A DNA stretch of 12,941 nucleotides. Origin: a bacterium (GTDB lineage: Bacteria; Sumerlaeota; Sumerlaeia; MVZB01). A model generated the notes under the pieces. The model saw nothing but the letters and a program-made list of their open reading frames with translations, searched no databases and was not told the DNA's origin. The translations under genes were made by a program, and so were the position numbers. The stretch lies in contig JAMCWS010000248.1 of the NCBI GenBank assembly GCA_023480605.1, positions 1 through 12,941 of the forward strand, written 5' to 3'. Position 1 is the first letter of the stretch, and the number at the start of each line of letters is the position of its first letter. Of the stretch, positions 1-6,492 are shown piece by piece.

Positions 1-962
1 GCATCGGTGATGCGGGCCATGGCGGCCACCACGCGACCGTCCTTCGTTTCAACGGCCTTGTCGTGGCAAGTCATGCAGACCCGCCCGGGCAGATCGCGCA
101 TCAGCGAAGCCAGGTCGCCGCCATGGGGGGTATGGCAGGTCAGACAGGCGCTCTCGCCCAGGAGCGCCGGATGCTTGTATGTCGCCGCGGCGTCCTTCTT
201 GACGTCCTCATGGCAGCTCAGGCACAGGTCCGACAGCGGTTGCTTCAGTTCCATGGGATAGTTCGATCCGTGGACGTCGTGGCATGTTGTGCAACCTTCG
301 TCGAGCGCCTTGTGCGTGAACTTCACCCGCGCCATTTGGTCCCCGAACGCCCGATGACAGGAAAGGCACAGGTCCGAACCGGCGACGTCCAGCAGCATCG
401 GGTACCTCGAGGCGTGCGGCCGATGGCAGGAAAGGCATTCGCCGTCTTTCGCCGGACCGTGCACGAACCCCTTGCCAAACGTCACGTTTTCATGGCACCG
501 CCCGCACAACTCGGCCGTCGTGGCCTCGCGGGTCAGGCCGGGGGTCGTCCCGCCGTGGGGGTTGTGGCAGCCGAGGCATTCGCCGGCGATCACCGGCTGG
601 TGGACCACTGGCATAAGACCCGTGCTGAATTCGTGGCAGTAAGTGCAGAGTTCGACTTTTTGTCTCGTCGGCTCAAAAGTGTGTTTTTCGGCACTCGTCG
701 GTTTATGGCAGGCATCGCAACTGTTGGTGACCACAGGGCCGTGAAGTGTCGGATAATTCTTAACGTCCGCGTGGCACTCGGGCGTCACGCAACCGGCCGG
801 GTCGACGGCCCGCGTCGGCCGCGCCGCTTTCGCGGCGACCGGCGCCTTCGTGGCGACCGCCGTCTTGACGGCCACGGCCGCGGAGTTCCCGTTCGCCCAC
901 TGGGCCAGCGCGCCCAGGGCCAGCAACACCCCCAGTATCGTCCCGCCCCTACGTCTCATCAT
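1..962 (-). CDS. Multiheme c-type cytochrome, doubled-CXXCH type (partial, C-terminus off the window)
   Basis: Read directly on the minus strand: 320 codons without a stop, running off the left edge. Residues 1-24 are a Sec signal peptide (arginine-rich start, Leu/Ala core). An Ala/Lys-rich stretch to about 50 follows, then heme sites: one CX4CH (CVTPECH, 57-63) and ten CXXCH at residues 81, 105, 128, 152, 175, 198, 223, 246, 272 and 295. The spacing is 23-26 residues, and every second site is followed by a near histidine (CHNPHG, CHRPH, CHDVHG, CHTPHG), as in doubled-CXXCH families where the extra His ligates a heme. It is probably a periplasmic electron carrier, the last visible gene of the operon. 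It starts 37 bases after the preceding cytochrome, with a GAGGTG ribosome site just before tandem ATG codons (962 and 959); the second ATG has the better spacing. The electron partner and final length are unknown. Confidence 0.93.
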   Translation of the reverse strand, partial: MMRRRGGTILGVLLALGALAQWANGNSAAVAVKTAVATKAPVAAKAARPTRAVDPAGCVTPECHADVKNYPTLHGPVVTNSCDACHKPTSAEKHTFEPTRQKVELCTYCHEFSTGLMPVVHQPVIAGECLGCHNPHGGTTPGLTREATTAELCGRCHENVTFGKGFVHGPAKDGECLSCHRPHASRYPMLLDVAGSDLCLSCHRAFGDQMARVKFTHKALDEGCTTCHDVHGSNYPMELKQPLSDLCLSCHEDVKKDAAATYKHPALLGESACLTCHTPHGGDLASLMRDLPGRVCMTCHDKAVETKDGRVVAAMARITD

Positions 963-999
963 GCACCTCGTTGTCGATCGTTCCATCAAGCGGGTCCGG

Positions 1000-2787
1000 C
1001 TATTTCGCTGCCGGCCGTTCAACCCGGTCGGGCGCTTTGGTTTCGGGACGCGGGCGGGGCGCCGGCGGCAGGACGGCGGTCAACCAGGCTGGCGGCCGCG
1101 CCGGGGCCCGAGGGTTGATCACGGGTCCCGGCCGTTTCGCCGGATAAGTGACGGTCCCGTTTTTGTGGCACGCCGCGTTTCCACAAGTTGGCTGGAGCGC
1201 CATCTTTAAATCCGAGTGACACTGTCCGCAGGCGAGTTTTACGTGATCCTTGTCGAGTCCCTGGCCCGTCGCCGCGTGATCGAAAGCCTGCGGCGGCGCC
1301 TCGCCGTCCTTGTAATGGCAATCCCGGCACTGATCCCGGGCGGCGCCCGCGTCCCTTGCGTGGCACTCGATGCACGGCGCGTGCGACTCGTTCCAGGTCA
1401 TGCCCGGCCGCAAAGGTTTTTGCACGCTCGCGTCGCTCGCGGCACTGTGGCAGTCGACGCAACTGTCCCGGTGGTGACAATTGACGCACTTGATGCCGAA
1501 ATCGACCGTGTGTTCCCGGTGGCGGAACAGCACGTTGCCTCCGGCCGCCGGCGTGAACCGCGTCTTGTAAGCCTTGACGACGGGTTCGGGAATCGGCGGA
1601 TGCATCCGGCCCACGATGTCGTCGGGCGACGGCCCGACCTGCGCGACCTGCCGGGCGTTTTTCGGTCTGTGACAGCTTTCGCAGGCGTTCTCGCCCATCC
1701 ACTCGCGGTGGCAGTTGAGGCATTGGCGGTGATAAGCCGCCTTGAGACTCGGCATCCGGATGTCACCGGCCGCGGTCTTCTCCCGATGGCAGGACTTGCA
1801 CGCCGGCACGCTGGCCGCGTTCTCCTGCTTACGTTCCCCGTCGGCCAACGGCGCCTCGTCCCCGGTCTCCTCGCCGGGATGGGGACTTCGGTGGTGGCAG
1901 GTGACGCATCCGTTCCACATCTGGGCCATTTTCGCGTGGTATTTATGGTCGAACGGAACCGCTTCGTAGGCGTCCTCCAACTCGCGCAGCACAACCAGGT
2001 CGGGGCCGGTCTCGGGCGGCAGGTCGCTGACCCTCGCAACGGCCGCCGGGGAGGCGTTCATCGCCACCGCGACGGTGGATGCGCGATCATTCGAACGCGC
2101 GGTTTTCGTTGACTCGCGCAACCGTTCACTCGGCACCCGTTCGATCAGCTCAAGCCGGCCCCGCGCCGTTTTCAACGCCTCGGGGGTCCTGGCGTTGATG
2201 AATCGCGTCGCAAGGGACGCGCGGGACTCCCCCTCGGCCCAGCGTTTCACATATCGGACGACGAATTCCGGGAACGGATGAGACGCCAGGATTTCTCCCT
2301 CTTTTGCCGTTGCCTTCGCGGCTTCCGACTGCAATTTCGCCAGGAGGTCGCTCTCGACCTTGGCCAGACTGGTGGCCTTCGGATAGGCCGGATCCGCCTT
2401 CGCCAGGTCATCGCGCCGGACTTCCAGCCAACCGGTGCGCAGTTGGGCGTCTTTGAGGATTTCCCGCGTGACTTTATCACCGGCTATCCGCCGTTCGGCT
2501 TCGCGCAGGGCGTAATAGGCGCTCATGAGAGCGTCGTCGTGCTGATGAGCGTCGATGTATCGCGTGGTCAGGTTTCGCAGTTCCGCGAAATCAGCCGCCC
2601 GCTGCCGGCGTTCGCTCTCCTCGAGCCACGATTGCATTCGCGGCAGGGACGGATCGGCCGCGTACGCCTTTTCCTCCTGTGCGCGGACAATGTCCCGGGC
2701 CTGACTCCAGGCGGCGGGGTCCCCCGTATAGGCCAATGGATTGAGATTAATCGCCCAGAGCAGGGCTAACGAAACAAACTGCCGCAT
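1000..2787 (-). CDS. Decaheme c-type cytochrome (cytochrome c3/HmcA-like) with long heme-free N-terminal region
   Basis: A 595-residue protein ending in TAG. I start it at ATG 2787, because the residues that follow (MRQFVSLALLWAINLNPLA) look like a Sec signal. A longer frame opening at a TTG (2883) would bury this signal. No strong ribosome site precedes ATG 2787. Residues about 25-290 are charged, apparently helical and contain no CXXCH. Residues about 294-541 hold nine CXXCH (CVTCH, CKSCH, CLNCH, CESCH, CVNCH, CVDCH, CIECH, CRDCH, CGQCH) and one CX4CH (CGNAACH), so ten probable hemes. FDHKYH upstream of the first site and FRHREH before CVNCH are typical distal-His motifs of class III cytochromes. 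The last 50 residues are Pro/Arg-rich. It follows the Fe-S/NrfD gene by 193 bases and precedes the second cytochrome by 37, so it is probably the periplasmic acceptor of that membrane module. Confidence 0.92.
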   Translation of the reverse strand: MRQFVSLALLWAINLNPLAYTGDPAAWSQARDIVRAQEEKAYAADPSLPRMQSWLEESERRQRAADFAELRNLTTRYIDAHQHDDALMSAYYALREAERRIAGDKVTREILKDAQLRTGWLEVRRDDLAKADPAYPKATSLAKVESDLLAKLQSEAAKATAKEGEILASHPFPEFVVRYVKRWAEGESRASLATRFINARTPEALKTARGRLELIERVPSERLRESTKTARSNDRASTVAVAMNASPAAVARVSDLPPETGPDLVVLRELEDAYEAVPFDHKYHAKMAQMWNGCVTCHHRSPHPGEETGDEAPLADGERKQENAASVPACKSCHREKTAAGDIRMPSLKAAYHRQCLNCHREWMGENACESCHRPKNARQVAQVGPSPDDIVGRMHPPIPEPVVKAYKTRFTPAAGGNVLFRHREHTVDFGIKCVNCHHRDSCVDCHSAASDASVQKPLRPGMTWNESHAPCIECHARDAGAARDQCRDCHYKDGEAPPQAFDHAATGQGLDKDHVKLACGQCHSDLKMALQPTCGNAACHKNGTVTYPAKRPGPVINPRAPARPPAWLTAVLPPAPRPRPETKAPDRVERPAAK

Positions 2788-2961
2788 AAGGAAACCCGCG
2801 GAATTATGCACGAGAAGATGACCTCTGACCGACTCTATACTATTAACCGTTCGTTTCTTGCTCTGCTGAAGCTTGAACTCCAAACAGGCTATCCGGCATT
2901 TTGGTCGCGGTCCGGCCGCACTACATATACCTCAATAATTACATGCGTCCTGATTCCAAAT

Positions 2962-2979
2962 CGCGGCGCGTTCGCCGCG
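2962..2979 (-). other. Perfect 7-bp hairpin just after the NrfD tail frame
   Basis: CGCGGCG and CGCCGCG form a perfect stem around a 4-base loop, one base beyond the TGA at 2983-2981. No T-run follows on the minus strand, so it is not a standard intrinsic terminator. It could act in mRNA processing, partial attenuation or protection between the membrane module and the cytochrome genes. The role is inferred; the palindrome is plain. The rest of the 193-base gap down to 2788 shows no gene that I can support. Confidence 0.45.
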
Positions 2980-2980
2980 C

Positions 2981-3241
2981 TCATGTATCCGCCGTTCCCT
3001 TCGGCTGACTGATCACGCCAAACCACGTTACGATCACGCGATAGCACAGCATCAGCGTCGCGATCAGACCGATCGTCACGGCGAACTCGCCGATCGAAGG
3101 GAAATACGACCGGGTGGCGTAAGGAGGCTTGTATCCGATCATGAACACGTTCACCCGGTTGAACACCACCCCCAGCACCACCAGGCTCGCAGCCGCCAGC
3201 AGCAAGCCTGGCGAGCGCCGCACGCGCCGGCTGAGGAACAT
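2981..3241 (-). pseudogene. C-terminal piece of HybB/NrfD-like protein, separated by an in-frame TAG
   Basis: The frame continues directly from the upstream Fe-S/NrfD gene: TAG (3247-3245), TTG, then ATG at 3241. The 86 residues contain a conserved-looking end of HybB-type NrfD proteins: RRVRRSPGLLLAAA, a hydrophobic segment, NRVNVFMIGY, then YFPSIGEFAVTIGLIA with a second membrane segment and a basic/polar tail. These are the last two of the usual ten membrane helices, missing from the upstream product. It is either the unread tail of a gene broken by a nonsense change or assembly error, or a second chain made by re-initiation at the ATG three bases past the stop, or the product of readthrough. 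I see no ribosome site before the ATG, so independent translation is not well supported. The next gene starts 193 bases on. Confidence 0.7.
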
Positions 3242-3244
3242 CAA

Positions 3245-5272
3245 CTACGGCAGCGCCACGCCCGCGCCCACCTCGATCAGCCAGCAGGTGCTCTGCAGTG
3301 ACCCGTCGCCCAGATACGCGTAGGTTCCGCGCCAGGCCATGTCACCCACCTTGAGCGCCAGGTAAAGGCCCAGCGTCAGGGGAACGAACCGTGCCAGCGA
3401 CCCAAGCACATCCATCTCGGGTTCGAGTTTCAACGACCACGACGCCACCAGCGCCTCCCAGATCACCATCGGGAAGCCCACGGCGACGGCCGAGAGCAGA
3501 AACAGCAGCGGCGAAAGAGGCGTCCACCACAACGGGTGCAGCTTCGTCGGCGCGATCACCATCAGGGTTCCCAGCGAGGACTGGTGCAGGCACGACAGCA
3601 CGCAACCGGCGATGATCAGCAGGAACATGACCTTCTCCAGCTTGCGGTTGACGAAATCCGCCAGCCGGCTGAGTCGGGGGTATTGCTTCAGCGCGACCAG
3701 GCGCTCGCAGACGATGGGGGCAAACTCGAGGTAGAGCACGTTCAGGTAACACATGACGCAGATGCCCACCTCGAAGAGAACCGAATTGCCCTGCCACATG
3801 AACATGGGATGCCAGACGTTGTAATAACGTCCCAGGTCGGCCTGCAGCCCGATCACCACAAAGGTATAACCCAGCATTGCCGTCAGCAGGGCCGGTCGCG
3901 TGATGGCGTGATACTTCTCACGGTGAAGCACGTGGGCGAGAAAGGCCGACGTGAACCCGCCGGCCGCCAGGGCCACCCCGCTGGCCACGTCGACGCCGAT
4001 CCACAGCCCCCAGGGATGCTGCTGGTCAAGGTTGGTGGCCGCGCCCAGCCCGAAAATGAATCGTTTGAGGCCGAACACCAGGCCCGTCAACGCCAGCCCC
4101 AGGAGCATCAGCACGCCCGGCGTAAACAGTTTACGCCGGACGGGCATCGGCTCGACGTGGTGTTCCGCGTTGCCGTGTGGCGTGATGTCGCGAGAGTCAG
4201 CCGGCCGCGCGAGCGGTTCCGCCGGCGTCCATTGTCCCCAGCCGCCCTTCGGCGCGGAGACGGCCGGAGCGGCGGTCCTGCCGGCAGCGGCGGCGGCCAG
4301 CGAAGCCGTCGGCCGGGACTGGACCGACATTCCATTGCCCGAGCGCGCCGGCGCCGGCCGCGCTTCGATGGCGCCCACGCCCGCCCCGACCTTTCGCGGC
4401 CTTGCAAAGTACATGATGCCCCCCAGCAGCCCGAACAGCGCCGCCGGTGGTATGCCGTGCTTGAACACGCCGTGCTGGATCGCCTCGGTGACGTCGGGCG
4501 GCGCGGCCGAGGGCAGTTTAAGAAAACCGATTTGCTCGAAGGGGACGCTGGAAAGGTAGAGCCAACTCGTGCCGCCGACCTCGTGCTCCCCGTAGATATG
4601 GTTCACGTATTCGTGGGGACGATGACCAACCTTCTCGCGCGCCCGATCGAGGAGGTCGGATCGCCGTCCGAAAACGAGGGCCTGCCGCGGACAGGCCGCG
4701 ACGCACGCCGGCATCTCGCCGCCCTGGAGGCGCTGGAAACAGAGCTGGCATTTGCGCACCTGGGGCGTCAGCGCATCCTCGTAATCGTAGGCCGGTATCT
4801 GGAAGGGGCACGCCACCATGCAATACCGGCAACCGATGCACTTCCAGGCATCGTAAGTGACCGGTCCCGTCGGGCGTTTGCGCAGCGCCCCGACGATGCA
4901 GGCGGAGACACAGGCGGGGCGGTTGCAGTGGAAGCAGTTGCTCTTGACGTAGATCTGGCTGGCGTGATTCGCCGGATTCGGCCAGGCGTTGACGACCGTA
5001 TAGGCGGTGGGGGCCGGGCGGCGTTGCTGGCGGAACACCGACTGGTCGTCGTAGGATTCGATCGGGCCCGGGTCGAAGCCGTTGGCCGCTTTGCAGTCGT
5101 GTTCGCAGCGGCGGCAGCCGATGCATAGAGTCAGGTCAACCAGCACTCCCATGACGTTGGCCGGCGTCTGGGGCTGGCCGTGATCGGTGGCAAGGGCCGG
5201 CGGCGCGCCCAGCAGGCCGACGCCCGAAACCCAGCCAATATGTTTCAGGAATTCCCGCCGGCCGGTACTCAT
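3245..5272 (-). CDS. Fused HybA-like 4x[4Fe-4S] ferredoxin and HybB/NrfD-like membrane protein (quinone:cytochrome module), truncated by TAG
   Basis: 675 residues. Residues 5-13 (RREFLKHIG) and the following hydrophobic stretch form a Tat signal. Four cysteine clusters follow as in HybA/DmsB proteins: C50-53-56-60, C113-116-121-125, C145-148-151-155 and C175-178-190-194, giving four [4Fe-4S] sites. The region HIYGEHEVGGTSWLYL also matches HybA, and 273-290 is its membrane anchor. An Ala/Pro-rich linker (about 291-378) leads into a NrfD/HybB domain with motifs such as QQHPWGLWIGVDVASG, LGRYYNVWHP and LHQSSLGTL. In E. coli HybA and HybB are separate; here they are one chain. The domain lacks its last two helices because of a TAG, and these follow in the same frame. 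GGAG lies 9 bases before the ATG. With the adjoining multiheme cytochromes and no catalytic subunit, I infer a menaquinol:cytochrome conduit like Geobacter Cbc4 (CbcSTU) or Hmc; direction of flow is not shown. Confidence 0.9.
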   Translation of the reverse strand: MSTGRREFLKHIGWVSGVGLLGAPPALATDHGQPQTPANVMGVLVDLTLCIGCRRCEHDCKAANGFDPGPIESYDDQSVFRQQRRPAPTAYTVVNAWPNPANHASQIYVKSNCFHCNRPACVSACIVGALRKRPTGPVTYDAWKCIGCRYCMVACPFQIPAYDYEDALTPQVRKCQLCFQRLQGGEMPACVAACPRQALVFGRRSDLLDRAREKVGHRPHEYVNHIYGEHEVGGTSWLYLSSVPFEQIGFLKLPSAAPPDVTEAIQHGVFKHGIPPAALFGLLGGIMYFARPRKVGAGVGAIEARPAPARSGNGMSVQSRPTASLAAAAAGRTAAPAVSAPKGGWGQWTPAEPLARPADSRDITPHGNAEHHVEPMPVRRKLFTPGVLMLLGLALTGLVFGLKRFIFGLGAATNLDQQHPWGLWIGVDVASGVALAAGGFTSAFLAHVLHREKYHAITRPALLTAMLGYTFVVIGLQADLGRYYNVWHPMFMWQGNSVLFEVGICVMCYLNVLYLEFAPIVCERLVALKQYPRLSRLADFVNRKLEKVMFLLIIAGCVLSCLHQSSLGTLMVIAPTKLHPLWWTPLSPLLFLLSAVAVGFPMVIWEALVASWSLKLEPEMDVLGSLARFVPLTLGLYLALKVGDMAWRGTYAYLGDGSLQSTCWLIEVGAGVALP

Positions 5273-5310
5273 ACAGCTTACTCCGCAAGTTCGGGTACTT
5301 TATGTTTGGC

Positions 5311-5356
5311 GATTACCGGTCCTCGCTTCATAGCCTGGGGACTTGGACCGGTAGTC
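5311..5356. promoter_or_regulatory. 12-base inverted repeat in the leader of the Fe-S/NrfD operon
   Basis: GATTACCGGTCC (5311-5322) and GGACCGGTAGTC (5345-5356) are reverse complements with one mismatch, separated by 22 bases. Each arm contains the palindrome ACCGGT, 32 bases apart centre to centre, about three helical turns. The element lies 38-84 bases before the ATG at 5272. It may be a two-site operator or an mRNA hairpin in the leader. A TTGACT box at 5392-5387 could be a -35 element, but the hexamer 17 bases on (TAGCTC) is a poor -10, so I do not call a promoter. Function is inferred from position only. Confidence 0.45.
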
Positions 5357-5885
5357 GGAGAATGAGCTATCATGTCTTGATGTTACAGTCAAGAATCATA
5401 AACATATATTACTATCATATTTTATCGGAATTAGATGAGTAGCCTGTAAGCAATATCGACAATAACACGGCCACATATTCATGAGTTGCGTATAATCAGC
5501 TAAACCCTATGAAATCGGTCGTTTATGGCGGACTGGCGATTATTTTGGATACATGATGGGACCGCGCCGGGAAGACGAAATTAATAAAACCATTTCGGTC
5601 GACAAGGTCGATTTCTTAAGATGATATTAATATAATTTATTCATTCATCCGGCCGGGCCGGTAATATAAATCGATGTGTACCAACTCGATTGGAACGCTC
5701 GACAATAGGGTATATGTTGAGTTACGCGTAATCAATCGCCGCCGCAATTTGGTCGAATTGATCGTAGATCCACCCGCCCCCCTTGCCTAATCCCCAGGAT
5801 CCAAACCATTTCCCGGTATAGTAGAAAGACTTGCCCGTTTGTCGGGTTTTCTCCGTTCTCCGGACGACTTTTACGCCCCGGCCCG
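5357..5885. other. AT-rich intergenic region without a supportable gene
   Basis: About 530 bases. By hand count 5401-5700 is about 39% G+C, clearly below the surrounding genes. It contains isolated palindromes: CCGGCC-G-GGCCGG (5649-5661) inside an AT-rich stretch, and TTACGCGTAA (5722-5731). Only very short ATG frames occur, such as 15 codons at 5510, without ribosome sites. On the minus strand the stretch 5722 to about 5940 is open in the frame of the DUF3332 gene but has no start codon. It presumably holds the promoter of the Fe-S/NrfD operon; an unrecognised small RNA or a decayed insertion is possible. Confidence 0.5.
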
Positions 5886-5923
5886 AATTAAAACCGCCAG
5901 ACCCCGTGGCCGGGGCCTGGCGG
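5886..5923 (-). terminator. Intrinsic terminator of the DUF3332 lipoprotein gene
   Basis: CCGCCAG (5894-5900) pairs with CTGGCGG (5917-5923), and inside, after one mismatch, CCCCG pairs with CGGGG around the loop TGGC. On the minus strand the stem is followed at once by TTTTAATT. It lies 45 bases after the stop of the lipoprotein gene, so it fits a rho-independent terminator that separates that gene from the electron-transfer operon. Confidence 0.82.
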
Positions 5924-5967
5924 AAAGCGATTGGCGTTCATCATCCGGCGGATCGGCGCCGAGAGGC

Positions 5968-6339
5968 TCAGCGACGACCGGCCTCGACCACTTTGACCGA
6001 AACCGGCGCCGGTTGTTGCGCCAGCGTCGCGCCCGGCTGAGCCTGGCCGATCTGCACCGTCTCGCCCGTCCAAAATTCGACGACGTTGAACACCAAGGCG
6101 TCGCCGATCGCCCCGATCCCGTAAACGGGGATGATGACGAAGACCCACATGACGGCCGACTGGGCGATCTTCTTCTGGGTCGAATCGCCCTGGATTTCGC
6201 CGCCGACGCTGCCGTTGGCCTGATAGATCGCCCGGGTCAGCGGGAAATGCCCATAGCAGCCCGACAGCGGAACGACGGACAGCGCCAGCAGCAACAGCGC
6301 GAACAAACGGTTCCTGACCATTTTCTTGAGTGCCTGCAT
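5968..6339 (-). CDS. DUF3332-like lipoprotein of unknown function
   Basis: 123 residues from ATG 6339, preceded by a strong GGGAGG ribosome site 8 bases away; a TTG one codon upstream is a less likely start. The N-terminus is a lipoprotein signal: basic start, hydrophobic core and lipobox LSGC with C28 as the lipidated cysteine. The mature part begins CYGHFPLTRAIYQANGSVGG. A hydrophobic segment (about residues 60-90: VMWVFVIIPVYGIGAIGDAL) and EFWTG follow. The motif order (short lipoprotein, F-x-LT, xNGSVG, IIPVYG, EFWTG) is how I recall DUF3332 proteins, for which no activity is known. The last 25 residues are polar and variable. It is a single-gene unit: a promoter lies 67-96 bases upstream and a terminator 45 bases downstream. 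Likely anchored to the periplasmic face of a membrane. Confidence 0.8.
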   Translation of the reverse strand: MQALKKMVRNRLFALLLLALSVVPLSGCYGHFPLTRAIYQANGSVGGEIQGDSTQKKIAQSAVMWVFVIIPVYGIGAIGDALVFNVVEFWTGETVQIGQAQPGATLAQQPAPVSVKVVEAGRR

Positions 6340-6405
6340 CAAACTATCCTCCCTGGACTACAACAGTAAACGTGAGGTCGTTTCCATCCCCCCGGTCAAT
6401 AATCC

Positions 6406-6435
6406 ATTTTAGCGGACAATCCGGCGCACTCGCAA
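6406..6435 (-). promoter_or_regulatory. Sigma70-type promoter for the DUF3332 lipoprotein gene
   Basis: On the minus strand TTGCGA (6435-6430, 4 of 6 to TTGACA), an 18-base spacer and TAAAAT (6411-6406, 5 of 6 to TATAAT). Transcription would start near 6399, giving a leader of about 60 bases to the ATG at 6339. It lies downstream of the transporter gene stop, so it would make the lipoprotein gene independent. Supported by matches and position only. Confidence 0.45.
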
Positions 6436-6492
6436 GGAATAGATGGCCGGCGGCAGGCCGATGGGCCCGTCTCGGCGTTCCCCGCGGTGAAA

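Noticed and set aside
63..1118. Long plus-strand open frame opposite the cytochrome genes
   Set aside because: It is antisense to the CXXCH-coding strand, lies across two genes and their spacer, and has the Arg/Ala/Gly composition expected from reading high-G+C coding DNA in a wrong frame.
2788..2883. N-terminal extension of the decaheme cytochrome from TTG 2883
   Set aside because: It would place 32 polar residues before an evident signal peptide at ATG 2787, and the extension has no ribosome site.
3245..3247. Pyrrolysine or general TAG reassignment as explanation of the in-frame stop
   Set aside because: The protein is not a methylamine methyltransferase type, TAG ends the neighbouring cytochrome normally, and no supporting tRNA or enzyme is in the window.
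3536..5128. 530-codon plus-strand frame opposite the Fe-S/NrfD gene
   Set aside because: The minus-strand product has four intact cysteine clusters and family motifs; the opposite frame has no recognisable domain.
3245..5272. Assignment as hydrogenase-2 (HybA/HybB) or Qrc/alternative complex III
   Set aside because: No hydrogenase subunits or molybdopterin-like subunit lie in the operon, and the partners are two large multiheme cytochromes.
5722..5940. Open minus-strand frame with an aromatic and glycine-rich stretch (YTGKWFGSWGLG) after the DUF3332 gene
   Set aside because: It has no ATG, GTG or TTG start, begins inside the terminator hairpin and matches nothing I know. It could be a decayed gene, but the evidence is too thin to list it.
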